The position numbers were made by a program, and so were the translations under genes. From Ceratodon purpureus (lineage: Eukaryota; Streptophyta; Bryopsida; Pseudoditrichales; Ditrichaceae): 64,000 bases of DNA. The notes under the pieces were generated by a model. That model was not told the DNA's origin and made no database searches. It was given only the letters and a program-made list of their open reading frames with translations. The DNA lies in NCBI GenBank assembly GCA_014871385.1, contig CM026429.1, forward strand, positions 14,619,979-14,683,978. The letters run 5' to 3'. Shown in pieces: positions 11,412 through 23,615 of the stretch; positions within the stretch are counted from its first letter, which is position 1, and each line of letters starts with the position of its first letter.

Positions 11412-13516
11412 TTAAAAGAAATCAAATTTCGAAAAATCTGGACATTAAAAAAATTAAACAACATTCCTTAAAACTATTCTAAAGTGTAGTACAAAGACAG
11501 CACCAATGTGGGAAAAAAGTAAGGACATAAAAATCTTGTGAACCCAATGATGGAAGGGTTTGGGAAGAAACAGATTTGGATTATTTCACATCCATTTGGA
11601 ATAAGTAGTAGGTGTCACAATTCTCCTCTACCTCAACACACTGAACAGGCAAGAAACCCATGCCAAGCCCTTCCCAACAACCAAATGTGTCTCAGAATTT
11701 GACTTTCAGATATTACGCTAACACGGGAAACAAAAAATTCAAACCCCTAGAAATAGAATCATACCACTCTTTCCATGGTATCCAGTAATTGACAATGATA
11801 CACCAGAATATTCCCACAACATATTGGCTGCAAGCACCAACTATGTTTGTATACAGCAGATATTACTCATCTCTTTCCGACTATATTTCAGACTATATGG
11901 TAGACTACCAGTACGTTGTTGCACATGTAAGCATGGCCATGTATTTCTCCCATAATCAGGTACCCACTTGCAACTTTTTTATACAGCATTTCTAACCCAT
12001 TTAAAAACATTTAATCTGCATTGAATTAAACCAGCATACGCCCTCCTCCATGAACTCGTTTCCGTATTATATAAACCCTCGGGGGGCCTGTAGTTTGTAT
12101 GAAATTGACTCCTCATGGACAGGTTGACTTGGCCTGAGTGGCATCATGGGGTCACTATGCACATATAATTGATGATTCCCGGAGCAGCCAGAGATATGGA
12201 ACTGGCCTCATGGGCGCAAGCTACAGTGCCAAGTGGCTAATCTTAGAACCCGGGCAGTGGTAGGCAAACTACAGTTACAGCAATGGCGAAGAAATTAGTA
12301 CATCTTCCAGTTGAAGCTTGCCAGTCCTGGACAATGAAGATGGCTCTAGATTAATTTTCCGGGCAAAATTCCTAAATTGTGATTGTAATGATTCAACACA
12401 GGATGAGATCTGGGATGATACCTGCCCCCCTTCCCTCCGGCGTTCCTCCACTAGAGCCTCCCTCTAGAGTCCCCGAATTAGACCAACAGTGGGGCCGCAA
12501 CGCCACGAAAGGATGACCTTCCTGCAGTAACAAGGTCAATAGTTTCATTATTATTCAATTGTCCCTCACCGGATGACCGGAATGGCGCTTCGGCAGGTGG
12601 GCAACAGAGAACCTGGAAGAGCTTTCTCTCATGCTGTTTTCACAGAATGAGCTCAATGGCCTCAGCATGCAGCGGGGATTTTTCTTGAGCCTCAAGTATT
12701 AATTGCGGCTTGTGACCTCCCATTGGCCTCGCTTTGCATTCGTCTTCAACTTTCTCTCATAAAAGTCCACTTGTGTCCAATTTCTCATTCATATGTACAT
12801 GTGTAACTATCTTAAATAAGTGATTATTTAAGGGAAACATGAAAAACATGGCATTCTTGCATGAACAAGGACATTATCCAATTTTCATACCATGGTAATA
12901 TCTGAAATGGGACATAACTTACCACAAGAAAATAACATAAACACACGTCCTACAGCAACTTGATGAAAACACCACAGAAGAACTCAAAGAATATCTAACC
13001 AAATACAAACACTACAATGGCCACCACATTATAATAATTGCCTCCGACTAGGCAACCGGGTAAGAACTGCCCGGACGAACCAACTACAGATTCACCAACA
13101 TCCAAATCTGAAAGTCCAACAACAGCACCCATATTTTCAATAATATTTTAATCCTCGGAACCGGATGACCGAGTAACCGGGTGGAAGCGGCCCAAATCCA
13201 AACCGGAAAGGAGCTTTCGTAGGCTGTCATGAACCAAAGGGCAGCAGGAAACGCGCACCCGTAACTCGACTGCGGACTTTCCCATTCCTGCGTTTGGGCC
13301 ACTCCACTGCCCGTTCCCCCGATCTGCGTTCCCAGCTTCCATCATCATGTGCGTCTCTCTCTCTCTCATCTTCTCCGCGACCAGACCCGGGACCGTCTAG
13401 ACCGAGCCAGGCCAGACCAGAACCAGAACCATCTCTCTTCCGCTCTCGGCGAGGCGACATCATTTCTAACTTGCTGTCGAAGTTTGTTTTGTGTCTGGGA
13501 GGAGACTGAGGGCGAG
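11412..13516. other. Intergenic and 5' region of the WRC-domain gene
   Basis: No coding region was recognised. The last 250 bases become GC-rich, include a short TC repeat near 13350-13366, and probably hold the promoter and 5' UTR of the plus-strand gene starting at 13517. Confidence 0.4.
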
Positions 13517-16500
13517 ATGAGGATTCGGAAGCGGACTAGTCAGTCGGTGACGCAGTCGCAGTCGCAGCAGCAGGCTGTTCAGGTGTTGAAGGTGCACAGT
13601 ACTGGTACCAGTGCTGGTCGCGATGATTCTAGTGTGGTGAAGGTCGGGGTCGGGGTGCGGAAGGTGGAATGCAGCGACATGCAGGAGAATCGGTCGCGGT
13701 TGGAGGGTGGCGGCGATCATGAGGCGCCTGCGTCGCCTCAGTCCAGCTCCGACGTGTACGCGGAGCCGCCGGTATGGTTTCGGCGAGGGTTAAGTACAGT
13801 ATGGGGGCGTGAATTGGGTCAGCGGTTGCGGGGATTGCAGGAGGGATCCGGGGGGTAGATCTGGGGGTCTGCGAGGGGGAGGTGCGGATGGAGTTGATGG
13901 CGCTTGGATGGAGGGAGTGGATCAGGTCATGCGGAGGGGACTGTATGTGGGGGTCGGGGTCGGGGAGCGGGAGAGGGAGAGGGGGGTGTTGGAGTCGGCG
14001 CTGTTGGGATGGGTGGCGTTTTACGGTGGTTTGGGTTAGGATTATGGTGATTTGGTCCGGTGATGGGTGAGGCATGAGTTTTGAGGTTCAGGTGGTACTA
14101 GGTGCAGTGAATCCTGCAGTGGCTTAGGATTGACGCCGGAATTGGCTCGGGCTGAGATCTGGATTCTGGAGGGTCGGTTGCATTCAAGGAGTGGGGTTAC
14201 TGTATGATGATGTTTTGGTTCGGTGGTTGCGTGTTGTTTCGACCATGGAAAGTTGGGGGTGGTTCGATGAGGAGCCTGGGGAGTGAGTGAGGGGTTTCGG
14301 GGGAACGTGCACACGAACGGACCGTGTAGTTGGAATAGTACTGTGACGACTTTTTGTAGGAGGTTCTTTTCTTTGTGGAGGTGCAGCTGCAGTTTGTTGT
14401 TTTGTTCAGCAGTCTGGTTTTGAATCACGGAGTTGTGTACCCACGCTGTATATGGTGTTCGTGTGTGAGCAGGCAATGGAGTCGAATCACCGGCTGTCGG
14501 ATGCTAACGTCAAGGATGATCACAGCGATGGTGAGATGTCTGGGTCTCTCGAGGACGACGTGAAGGTCACCGACAAAGGGCGACGGAAGAAGCAGCAATC
14601 CCCGACGAAGAGACGGAAGATAGAGCACGAATCCAGCCTGCTCTTCGAGGTACTCTTTGCTTGGTCATCGAGGATCTTCTCGTTTCGCACTTACATGCAG
14701 TTTGCCCAGAGTTTCAAATGTTGCTTGGCACCCACGCGGACTCTTCTTCATTCAAGATCTTCGCTACAGCCAGCCATGAGTAGTAAGTTTGAACACCGTG
14801 GAGAGGATTAGTTCGGAGAAGTGGCAATGAGACAATGCTTGGTGTGGACGTTGAAGGGGGAATTAGTTGTCAGGCTGCAACTTGGGTCGCCTTTGTTTTC
14901 CCTTTAGTTCGCGCACGTTTTCCGCCGGTCAGAAGGGTTCACTTTGGACAAGGGTCGCGTGTCAAGCAACTTGCACTTCTTTATCATGACTCATTCATGC
15001 AGTTAGATAATTTATGGCTTTAGATCTCGAGGTTGAGGGGAATGGCTTTGGGCATCTTGGTCTGGAAATTCCTGAAGCTGTTCTTGCAGCTTGAGGTTGC
15101 ATTAGGGTTGGTGCAGTCGTTTTGGTTGCCTGTAAAGCCGGGGCTGTGGGGTGCGCTGGCAGCATCCTAAGCTCTATCCGTCATGGAACCGTCTCAGCTA
15201 CCAGTTGGCCGTTTACACTTCTCATTCTCTGGGTAGAAAATATCCATTCGGCGGCCTTTACGAGAAATTCGTTCGGGCTTACTGTAGTACACCATGGTTA
15301 ATGGTCAAGAATGGGAATCATGATTCTGAGCCGTTTCATAATTGGTCGTCATTTTGGAACTTTCAAGATCAGCGTAGCGTAGCCTGCACGAAGCAGTATT
15401 ATGAGACCGTCTTAGCTGTGCACCTCATGATCATTTGATCCCAGTGAGAAATATTTTAAGTCTGGATTGAGATTGGGAAGGTTACAGAAGTTAAAACTAG
15501 TTAGTGATTGTAATTGCGTGAATCATGGTGCATGGTAAATCAATTGGTGTACAGACAGATTTTGATATTAGCTTGTTTTATGGCCTAACTCTTAGAGTTC
15601 CTTGTTGTATCTGCCAGGGCCCTTCGTCAATGACAGCTGCAGAGCTGCTAGCTGTGAATGAGTTGGCCAATGGTGTACGTCAAAGGTGCGAAACTGCCTT
15701 TTTAATCAGTAAAAAGGGATGTCTGATTTTTGGTAGTCATTCATCAATTGGGTATGATGATCGAATTACACTTGTAATTCATGAAAGTTGTCGACTTTGG
15801 AAACAGAATTCAAATTAACGCAGTGTTCTTGCTTGGTTGGTTTTATTGCAGATTGGCTGCTTCAGAGCACTCCACTTCCGAAATACAGGCATCGAAATCC
15901 CCCCCAACTAAACCATTAGAGAATTCCAAGGACGCGCTCATCAGCTCCATCTTCTACGTATTTGACATATGTGGCGAAAACGGACTCTCCGCAAGCGAGG
16001 TAGTTAAGTACATGTTGGATCATCGTCTCCCAGGCCTGAAGGAAGGCGGTGCCAGACACACCGTGCAAGTCGCCAACGTCCTCAGATCATCTTCCTCCTT
16101 CATATCCCTCGGAGACAAGAAATACCTCCTCTGTTCCTCCTTAGATGCCAGGAATAACGATTCATCATCCAAGAAACCAACAGGGTCGACACGGCATGTC
16201 ACCCACATCAAGATCATAGCTCCAGCATCTCCACAATCCGGCAGCGACGGCAAAGACTCATCCGACGACGAATTGGAAAAGCGAACCCTAAACCCCACTC
16301 CCAGACGAGGCAGCAAGTCGAGGACCCCAGGAACTGACGCCAAGGCCAACGCACACTCCCACTCTAGATCCGGAAAGAAAGTGCAAGCTGAAAAACCAAA
16401 GAGCAGTATCACTCCGCAGGCGCAAGCCCCGGCCGTGCAGGTGGAGTCGAAGCAAGAGGTCCGTTCGGATGACGGCGAAGCAGAGCCCGTGGTGGTGAAG

Positions 16501-16893
16501 ACCACGCGTCGGCGGGGACCGTCTTCGTCGCAGAAGGGCAAGGGCCCCACGCAGTGCAAGCGCTACGACGGCAGGGGGTGGCAATGCTCCCGTCTAACGG
16601 AGCCTGGATACTCCTTGTGCGTACATCACCAGGATCTCATCAACAAGCGCGCTGCCAAGCTCAAGGAGCAGCAAACGCTGAACAGGTTGATGGAATCACA
16701 GCACCGCAAACTGGCCAAGAGCCAACCCGCAACTCCCACCATCGTTGACACACCGAAAGTTGTCGCGGCAAACAACGTCATTACTGATTCGATTAACGGC
16801 AATGCTAGGGATCATCGGGATAATGTCAGGGATAGGGATTCTGGGGCTCCTGTGCAGAAGAGGAAGATGTTGTCCTTGTTGGCAATCAAGTAG
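13517..16893 (+). CDS. WRC-domain nuclear protein with a winged-helix-like region
   Basis: Probably a nuclear DNA-binding or chromatin protein. Exons: 13517-13771, 14473-14649, 15618-15685, 15852-16893; total 1542 bp, 513 aa, frame consistent. The N terminus MRIRKR is followed by low-complexity Gln/Ser sequence. A basic NLS-like stretch (KGRRKKQQSPTKRRK) ends exon 2. Residues about 192-262 alternate hydrophobic helices and end in GDKKYLLC, resembling HARE-HTH-type winged helices. Residues about 397-440 hold a WRC domain with zinc-binding pattern C-x9-C-x10-C-x2-H (QCKRYDGRGWQCSR, LCVHH), otherwise known from growth-regulating factors. No QLQ domain is visible, so this is not a canonical GRF. 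The third exon (68 bp) is the least certain, but it alone restores the frame between exons 2 and 4. The start is the first ATG in the GC-rich 5' region. Confidence 0.82.
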
Positions 16894-19229
16894 AGTTAAT
16901 CATAGAAAATCATGTAGAAATCATTAGGCAGTTGTAGGATTAATTGAAATTAGGATCAAAGTTTAGTTTGAATCATCTTGTATACTTTGTCAAGACCGAC
17001 ACTTCCATTGAAACTGTTGCCTAGTACCCACAGGCTGGTTTGATTTGCTGCGCGCTTTAATTCCTCGTATTTTGTAATGAATCAATGGGGTTTTATTTTT
17101 GTTAATGACCTTCACCGTGACGCATCGGGATTCGTGCAAGATTCATGCAATTATCGTGATTATCGAGGATTTGTTCTGTTTAGTAATGTTAACAGTGAAC
17201 TTGGCGTTGTGTGGATATGCTGATGCTAGCTTCACTGTGAGATCTATATCTATCTTCTTTCTGTTGCTAACTGATCCGTGAATCATCATGTACCGGTGCT
17301 TGTGGCTTTAGAATACAAAATGACTTTTATTGATTCAGGTTCGGATGATGGTACTCATGACGCTGCCTTACAAAGTTCTATCTGGGGGGTGGGGAGTACA
17401 TGACGGCATTTTGCAGCGTCAATGACGCATGCGAAGTAACTTGAAAGTCCTCGCGCCTGACGAAATCAACCTTGTCAACGCGTGCAACGTTTCAACGTCT
17501 TTGGTGCATCCCCTCTACAATCCACGGGCGATCCGCGGCAATCCACTTTCCCTAGGTTGCGGAATAGTGATGTATTTTATTCTCAACGTCGCAAGTCAAG
17601 ACTCCTACTGTGTTGAGGGGAATGACCATTTCTTGCTTGATCAGACAAGTGACTCGCCGTCAACTGGGTGTCGTCAATTTGAAATGGTCACCAGACGGTC
17701 GCATTTGCTTCCAGTCTCCAGAATGCTGGCATCACTGTCGTACATCGCAGCCTTATTCAAAGTACCTCCAAAGGTAGCCAGGGTAAGTAAACGGCCGAGA
17801 TCATGAGGGGTCGTTCTATATGGAAACTATCCTAATTAAACTATCTTCAATGGTAGCTGACCTCGTGTTCCTGCACTGAATTTGCCAAATTACTGCGGGC
17901 GTCCATAGTTGTCTGCTCGCTCGAAAATTTCAAAACCCAGCTTCGGTTTGCAGCCCGAGTTGTGAAGCATCGCACTACACTGTCCCTCGCGGATTCAAGC
18001 GCACTCGTGGCTTCAAGGCCTGGTTGCTTAGTGCAGTACTCTTGGTTTATGGCGCAATATTGTACGTGTCCGTCGTGGAAGCCCAGACACGAATTACACC
18101 ACGTATGCAACGATGAATCGGAATCGACCATGCTACTTCCAACGTTTACAAAGAGGTCGTCTTGACTTATATGTTAGATCTAGATTCAGCCAGACAGTAC
18201 TGCATGTGACCATGACCTACAAATGAATCATTCATTACTGTCTATCTAGAACTGCAACGTCGACATTGGCCCTCCGACCTTCCGTTTTCCTCTCGACATC
18301 GAGTCGGAGACGTAGATCGACACGGCACACGCAATACGTCCTGGAGTTCTAAGGACCTTCGCATTGTCACCCAAGCAAGTCGCAGCTTGATCAGAATATT
18401 ATTGCTCGATTATTTGAGCAAATTGTGCTCACGAATTGGAGTTCGTGTGTTAGGTGCAGCTACACATGCCAGCAATCTAGGGACCCTTCGAACTAGCCAG
18501 GCGCAATCTAGCCAGCTGCCGCGAGTGGGACCCTGTCCCACAGATTAATAGTGTGTAACAACGACTTGAATATGGTAAAGCGATGAAACTTAAATATAAG
18601 TTAATGGTGGTGGCGTATATGATCCAACCATCTCCTCGTTACGGCAGCAGCAGCCCCATCTTCTCCACAGTTATCTACAACTGCTGTCTCGCATCCAGAT
18701 TCCAAAGCAGAGGCACCCGAGTCCAGCTCCGCGTTCGTGGAATTTCAGTGAATCCTGCTTTCACCCGAGTTTAATCTTTCTTTTCCCCTCCTCTTTACCT
18801 TTAAGAACCTTCTCCTGCTTTCACCTAACCCAAACTGCAGCGAGCACTGCATCATCATGGTTCTACGAAGTGAAGTTGTGACTCATGAACTGAGTTTGGA
18901 CACAAGTTCGAAGCTGTGGTGGCCAGCAACATGCCCATTTGGAGTTATCTGTCATTAATCGAAAGTTCTAAACCGATATTATGTGCGTTACCAGCAAGAT
19001 TTACGCTTGCAGAGCCAAGGCACCAAGTTGGAAACCTGAAACCTGGTGCAGCATCATCAGCTGTCCGCTGATGAGAAGCTGCACACCGCCCCCCCTCCCT
19101 CCCTCCCCGGTTGACTCGTGCCTATATTTATATTCTAACCCTGCTTCTCAGCCAACTTGCAAGAAGCCCGTCCCCACCACACGAGGCCCTCTGCCACCAC
19201 AAGCAAATCCTGCCGCGCCCCCTGGAACC

Positions 19230-19406
19230 ATGCTTTCTCGAGTCCTCTCCCATTCCTACTCCACCTCCTCAACTGCCTCCTTTCCATCAACGGAAGCCTC
19301 AGATGAATTTCGTTTTGCACATGCATCCCTCCAATCTCCGATACCCAGTAAACTGCCACTTCGCCTCAGGGGTATCACCTTCCTTGCAAGCTGTGAGAGA
19401 CTATGA
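19230..19406 (+). other. Possible small transcript/ORF behind a TATA-like box
   Basis: CTATATTTATATTC (about 19121-19134) could be a TATA box. About 100 bases downstream an ATG opens a 58-codon Ser-rich ORF beginning MLSRVLSHSY and ending CERL. No family is recognised and the ORF is short enough to be chance. It could equally be a non-coding transcript. Confidence 0.15.
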
Positions 19407-21050
19407 CTTATTTAATCTGATTATTCACATCTTTTCTCAACTATCCAAACCTGCAGTTAAAAAACTAGTTGCATCGACAAATGTCTCGTAGCTTTTTGTA
19501 ATTTATATATGTTTTTTGAGGAAAAAAAATGAATACCTGATGACGTTGCGAAAGCAGCAAGTTGTATTTAGCCCCATGATGACATGCAGTCGCAAACAAC
19601 TTGCTGTATGACATGTCTCAAGAGCATTTGGCCCTTGGGAACGTCCACCTTTTATTGGCTGAGTGCAGATATCCCTTTTTTTCAGGCTAATTATTCAGAT
19701 CCAAGACGGGTAAATATGGGCAACCCTAGTGAGGGAGCCGAAATATAGGCCGTTTCATGACAAGATTGATGACTGTATGCTTTCCATTGCCAATTCATTA
19801 CACTGTATGTCAACACAGAATTAGCTCCTGATGATGATTTCGGACATTCTGCCACTCTCTGACCTGAACTGCATGTATTCAACTTCAGTGCCAATTATCT
19901 GTATTCACATGATTAATTTGGGGTTAGAGATCAGAACAGAGAAATATGAGGCTTCTGCCCGCAGCCCAATTGCTGTACTTAGATGTAGTGTGCAAAGTAA
20001 GGTCATGTGCATATTTGTCAATCTGGGTCCCAGAAATCCCTTTTTCGAGCTTCTTTCAGAGCGTGGGCTGCCTGATTATGCCATGTAGGGTCCATGACTT
20101 AATTTCACGTCACTTTGTACTTGTTCACGATTCATTTTCGGTGCGTCCAATTGGCCGAACCCCATCTGAAATCCAATCATAAATGTTTTACGATTAAACA
20201 TTTTCCGGCAACCACGTTCGTAGCTTTTGACCGCTGATCACTATACGAAAAAAAATACCATTTCCTAGGAATGATCACATACCTGATTCCAATTCGATTA
20301 AAAATTTCACCGATTGCCCTCCCGAATATTCTTCCGACCGATCACATTTCGAAGATTTGACCTATCACACATTGGATTTTTTAAAAAAAAATTGCCGTTT
20401 CCCATGATGAAGTGTACAGATCTAGAAGTGAATAATTGGGCCACGGTACAATAAGAATTTTATTTTTGAAATTAATATAATTTGTCTGTGAAATACAAAG
20501 GCGCATGAGTGCTCCCGCCTGTGACGAGTAACTCGGTCCACATGGGCATGTGTGCAATAGTTTTGCAATAAGAGAAGACAAGCATATTTACGAGCGAAAG
20601 TAAACAGTGATGGAATATGTTGCCTAAACTTAACCCACTTGTGGAATCTTTGGGCTGTCCAGTAGCGCATGGCGCGAGTTTCGATGCCAACGCCAGCTCT
20701 TCGTTGCCCAAAATTGGTGTCACCCAGTCCAGCAACGCCACTGACTCCCGGTGGATGATCAGTATTTTTTATATAATCAACGCTGAGTCTGCAATTAAAT
20801 GGACATGCCTCAGTCTGAAGACTGTGATGGTTGAACTTAGCACCACGAGAGTTCTCTTTCTCAATGGTGGCCATGCATCCTGCCTACAGCTATGAAGAAG
20901 TTGAGTGCGGTAATTCGTTTATCAACCTGCAGCTTTTCCTACTCCTTTGCTTACCGAGTTGAAGTTTGCATCACCCTCAGCGCCTCTCAATGTACGTTTT
21001 CATTATGGTTTTCTGTCCTTTCCGAAGGCATATGTGATGGTATCAAGGAA

Positions 21051-21224
21051 TTAATTCTTTTCTTTTCCAGGTTGACTTAGTTTATGATTAGGACGATGAT
21101 CCAAGTCAACTCCGGGATAAGCATTAAGAAAAGGAGCTGTTCTTACTGGTTCCTCCTCAGAATAATCGGTTTCGGCCTTTGCGATTGCTTCAGTAATTCT
21201 CCAAACGCTGAAGTCGGTGGACAT
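21051..21224 (-). CDS. Possible small protein of 57 aa, unrecognised
   Basis: Starting at the ATG whose complement is at 21222-21224, the ORF begins MSTDFSVWRITEA and ends LSQPGKEKN. Its composition (balanced charge, few repeats) looks more protein-like than neighbouring chance ORFs. There is no recognised domain, signal peptide or flanking exon. Confidence 0.18.
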   Translation of the reverse strand: MSTDFSVWRITEAIAKAETDYSEEEPVRTAPFLNAYPGVDLDHRPNHKLSQPGKEKN

Positions 21225-22294
21225 GGTTTCTCGTAGACAAGCTTGCAAGCAAATCTGTGTCTGTGAACACCTCCACGCTCTATGCGATGTTTTGATGATT
21301 TCGACTCTTGACATGTATGGCCGGAGAATTTTTCTGCTCGCGTTTGAGGTTCAAGGGAGCATGTCTAGATCGGTTGACATGCAAGTCTGTTGGGCAATAT
21401 ACTAAAATACTCCGAGAACAATATTCATCGAAGGATTAGTACCATGAAGGTGCCCATGGGCATTGATTCAGCACTTCAGCGGCATATACACCAACAAAAA
21501 CTCACAGTCTGAGTTGGTGAACCTGGTTGGGGGGGATGTTTCTACGTTAGTCGGTTTATGATGAACAATTGTTGCAACCCGGTTGTCGATTCACACAATT
21601 CTGCCATGACCAGTTAATGATCTGTCTCAGTGATTCAGTACTCTGTTAACCAAGACTGTTCGACTTGCTTAGTACCTTCGATGGATCATGCTGAAGAACA
21701 TTTATCTAGACAACACCGTTAAGATCTCGTCAAATCAGAATCCAAAAAGACGATGGAGCTGCAAGCTGTTTCACATTAGAGCTGTCCAAACTGTTAGGGA
21801 TATATCTAGAGCAAATAATTAGTGATGGAGCTTAAAACCTTAGACGTAAGCCTGCATGATCTTATCAGGTGCAATGTTACTGCAGGATTATCAGAGTCTA
21901 GACAGATTATGGTGCACCGGACCACAATCTTGTGCTGATCTTCTACTTTGTCTAAGTCCCCGCTTGATAATCACTCGGTTATTATGTAGGAATGACATCA
22001 GTGCCATCTTCTGTTATTATGTTAATGTTAAAGTGGACACAGAAAACTTTAGACTCTTTGCGATTGACCTTCTCCTGAAGTGGGACACTTAGCTTCTACT
22101 GTGAAATATTGTATATTCAAAAGTTGTTGAAACTAGCAGACTAACTGTATTTGGTACCAACCACTGACTCAGGAGTCACCTGGGCAGTCACCAATCAAAG
22201 CAATTTTTATTCTGAAAGTGCAGATCCCCATAAATTTTTGGTTGATGTTTTCAAGCAGTAAGGTAGACGGTGCTAAATCCGTGCTTCTCCTTAA

Positions 22295-23203
22295 CCCCTA
22301 AAATTCCTTGACTGTAATCTCACAAAAAACCATGAAAAACGCAGTATTTGGAAGTTGGAGAAGAAATAATATGTTTTTTTAGTTTTTTCATCATTTAACC
22401 GTAAGATCTAATACTCAACTTGGTTTTTCAAGTAAACACAAAATTTGAGAGCAAGATGACCATTAGATTCTTAGATTATAAGGATCAAAGTTGCAAAAGA
22501 AGATTTTTTGGGGTTCAATCTGGTGACAAATTTGAACTTTAGAAATTAATATCTTTTTTTTGAATGGGTCAGAAATTGATTGAATGGCAAGGCCATGTTA
22601 ACAATTGAGTTAAGTCTTCAAATATAAAATCTTGAAAGAAAAAAACTCATATTAATTTTTTCATAAAACATTTACTAGAAGTGGGTACAAAATGGAAGGA
22701 AATAGAAAATCATTTATAAGTTTGACATGGAATTGTAAAATGTCAATCTTAACAGTCAGAATGTTGTGCTTAAAGGTCTTCACCTAGTGCTTTTTATTTC
22801 ATTAAAAAATATTGAAAATTGAGTTTAGAAATGAGCTTCAAAGATTTTTTTGTCCAAACTGCCCAAGAAACATATCTCCTCATAACTTTTATCCCATTGC
22901 TCATAATGGGTTGATTTATAGCTTCAATTGTAGATACAGATCAACCAATCATGAATCCAAAAAAAAAAATTGAAAAAAACAATTTTAATTTTTTTTCTTG
23001 CTGCCCGATCCCGCTTTGAAAACTTCAAATGCTTATAACTTTTGCAATACTTATCGGAATGACGAGAAACAAAGTGCTACATGTAGAGTATAGTTTTTGG
23101 AAACTACACTAAAATTTTCATTGAAAGTTTTAAAAGTATGAGGTCCCTGGAGGCTGCCGAAGAAGTCGAACGACCAAGTTCTGGTTGCGAAGAATTTTAG
23201 GGG
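22295..23203. mobile_element. piggyBac-like MITE 3, TTAA type
   Basis: Flanked by exact TTAA (22291-22294 and 23204-23207). Inverted ends are CCCCTAAAATTCCTTG on the left and CCCCTAAAATTCTTCG on the right complement. Length is 909 bp with no ORF of note. The motif AACCGTAAGATCT lies about 100 bp from the left end (22397-22409), at nearly the same distance as in element 4. Confidence 0.78.
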
Positions 23204-23279
23204 TTAATCCGTACATGTGGTCTGAGCATGTAAACCATGCACTGCAAGACTCAGAACCAACCTAGTAGTGTTCGCAAGT

Positions 23280-23370
23280 TGGATACACTCGCAGTTGCAT
23301 GTAGGAAACAAAGTGGGTGGATTTGGATAGATCACAGTTGCATGTAGGAAACAAAGTGGTTGAATTTGTA
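23280..23370. repeat. Diverged direct repeat
   Basis: CAGTTGCATGTAGGAAACAA followed by AGTGG occurs twice (starting about 23291 and 23335), each followed by a related TGGATTTGGATA or TTGAATTTGTATA. It lies inside the outer TA-flanked MITE, right of the nested TTAA element. Confidence 0.55.
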
Positions 23371-23615
23371 TACCACGATGGCCAGTTCTCACCTTAGTCT
23401 TGACTGTCAATAGTAGCATTAGGGCATGTCTATGGGGGATTTTGTTGATTCACTTTGAAGATTTTTCATTAATTGAGGTGGTTTGATATGCTCATGTAAA
23501 CATTGCCTAATCAATCATCTTTTTCTTGCAAATATGTGAAATTTTTGCAATTATTTATGCTTGATTCAAGCTATTCAAATCCCTTAAGTGCACGGTTAAA
23601 GGACCATCTACCTTA

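Larger units (their letters stand above)
16894..22258. other. Long intergenic stretch, no convincing gene
   Basis: It starts with the 3' UTR of the WRC-domain gene. Many short ORFs occur on both strands, but none shows a family motif. Two weak candidates, at 21051-21224 and around 19230-19406, are listed separately. Confidence 0.4.
22261..23613. mobile_element. TA-flanked MITE interrupted by a TTAA element
   Basis: Outer ends AGGTAGACGGTGCTAAATCC (22261-22280) and, on the complement of the right side, AGGTAGATGGTCCTTTAACC form a diverged inverted repeat continuing into CCGTGC. TA borders both (22259-22260 and 23614-23615). The TTAA element at 22295-23203 lies inside, so the original element was about 440 bp, the size of the relative at 7778-8207. 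The nesting gives relative age: the TA element is older. Confidence 0.6.

Noticed and set aside
13466-14476. Pro/His/Thr-rich minus-strand ORFs opposite the WRC-domain gene
   Set aside because: Low-complexity antisense of GC-rich exon 1 and intron 1; no domain and no matching splice structure.
16020-16584. Minus-strand ORFs of up to 179 codons opposite WRC exon 4
   Set aside because: Antisense shadows; the plus strand encodes the WRC zinc motif.
20422-20874. 150-codon minus-strand ORF and its overlapping relatives
   Set aside because: No recognisable motif, odd composition and no plausible splice partners. The overlapping plus-strand ORF is equally plausible, which argues for chance.
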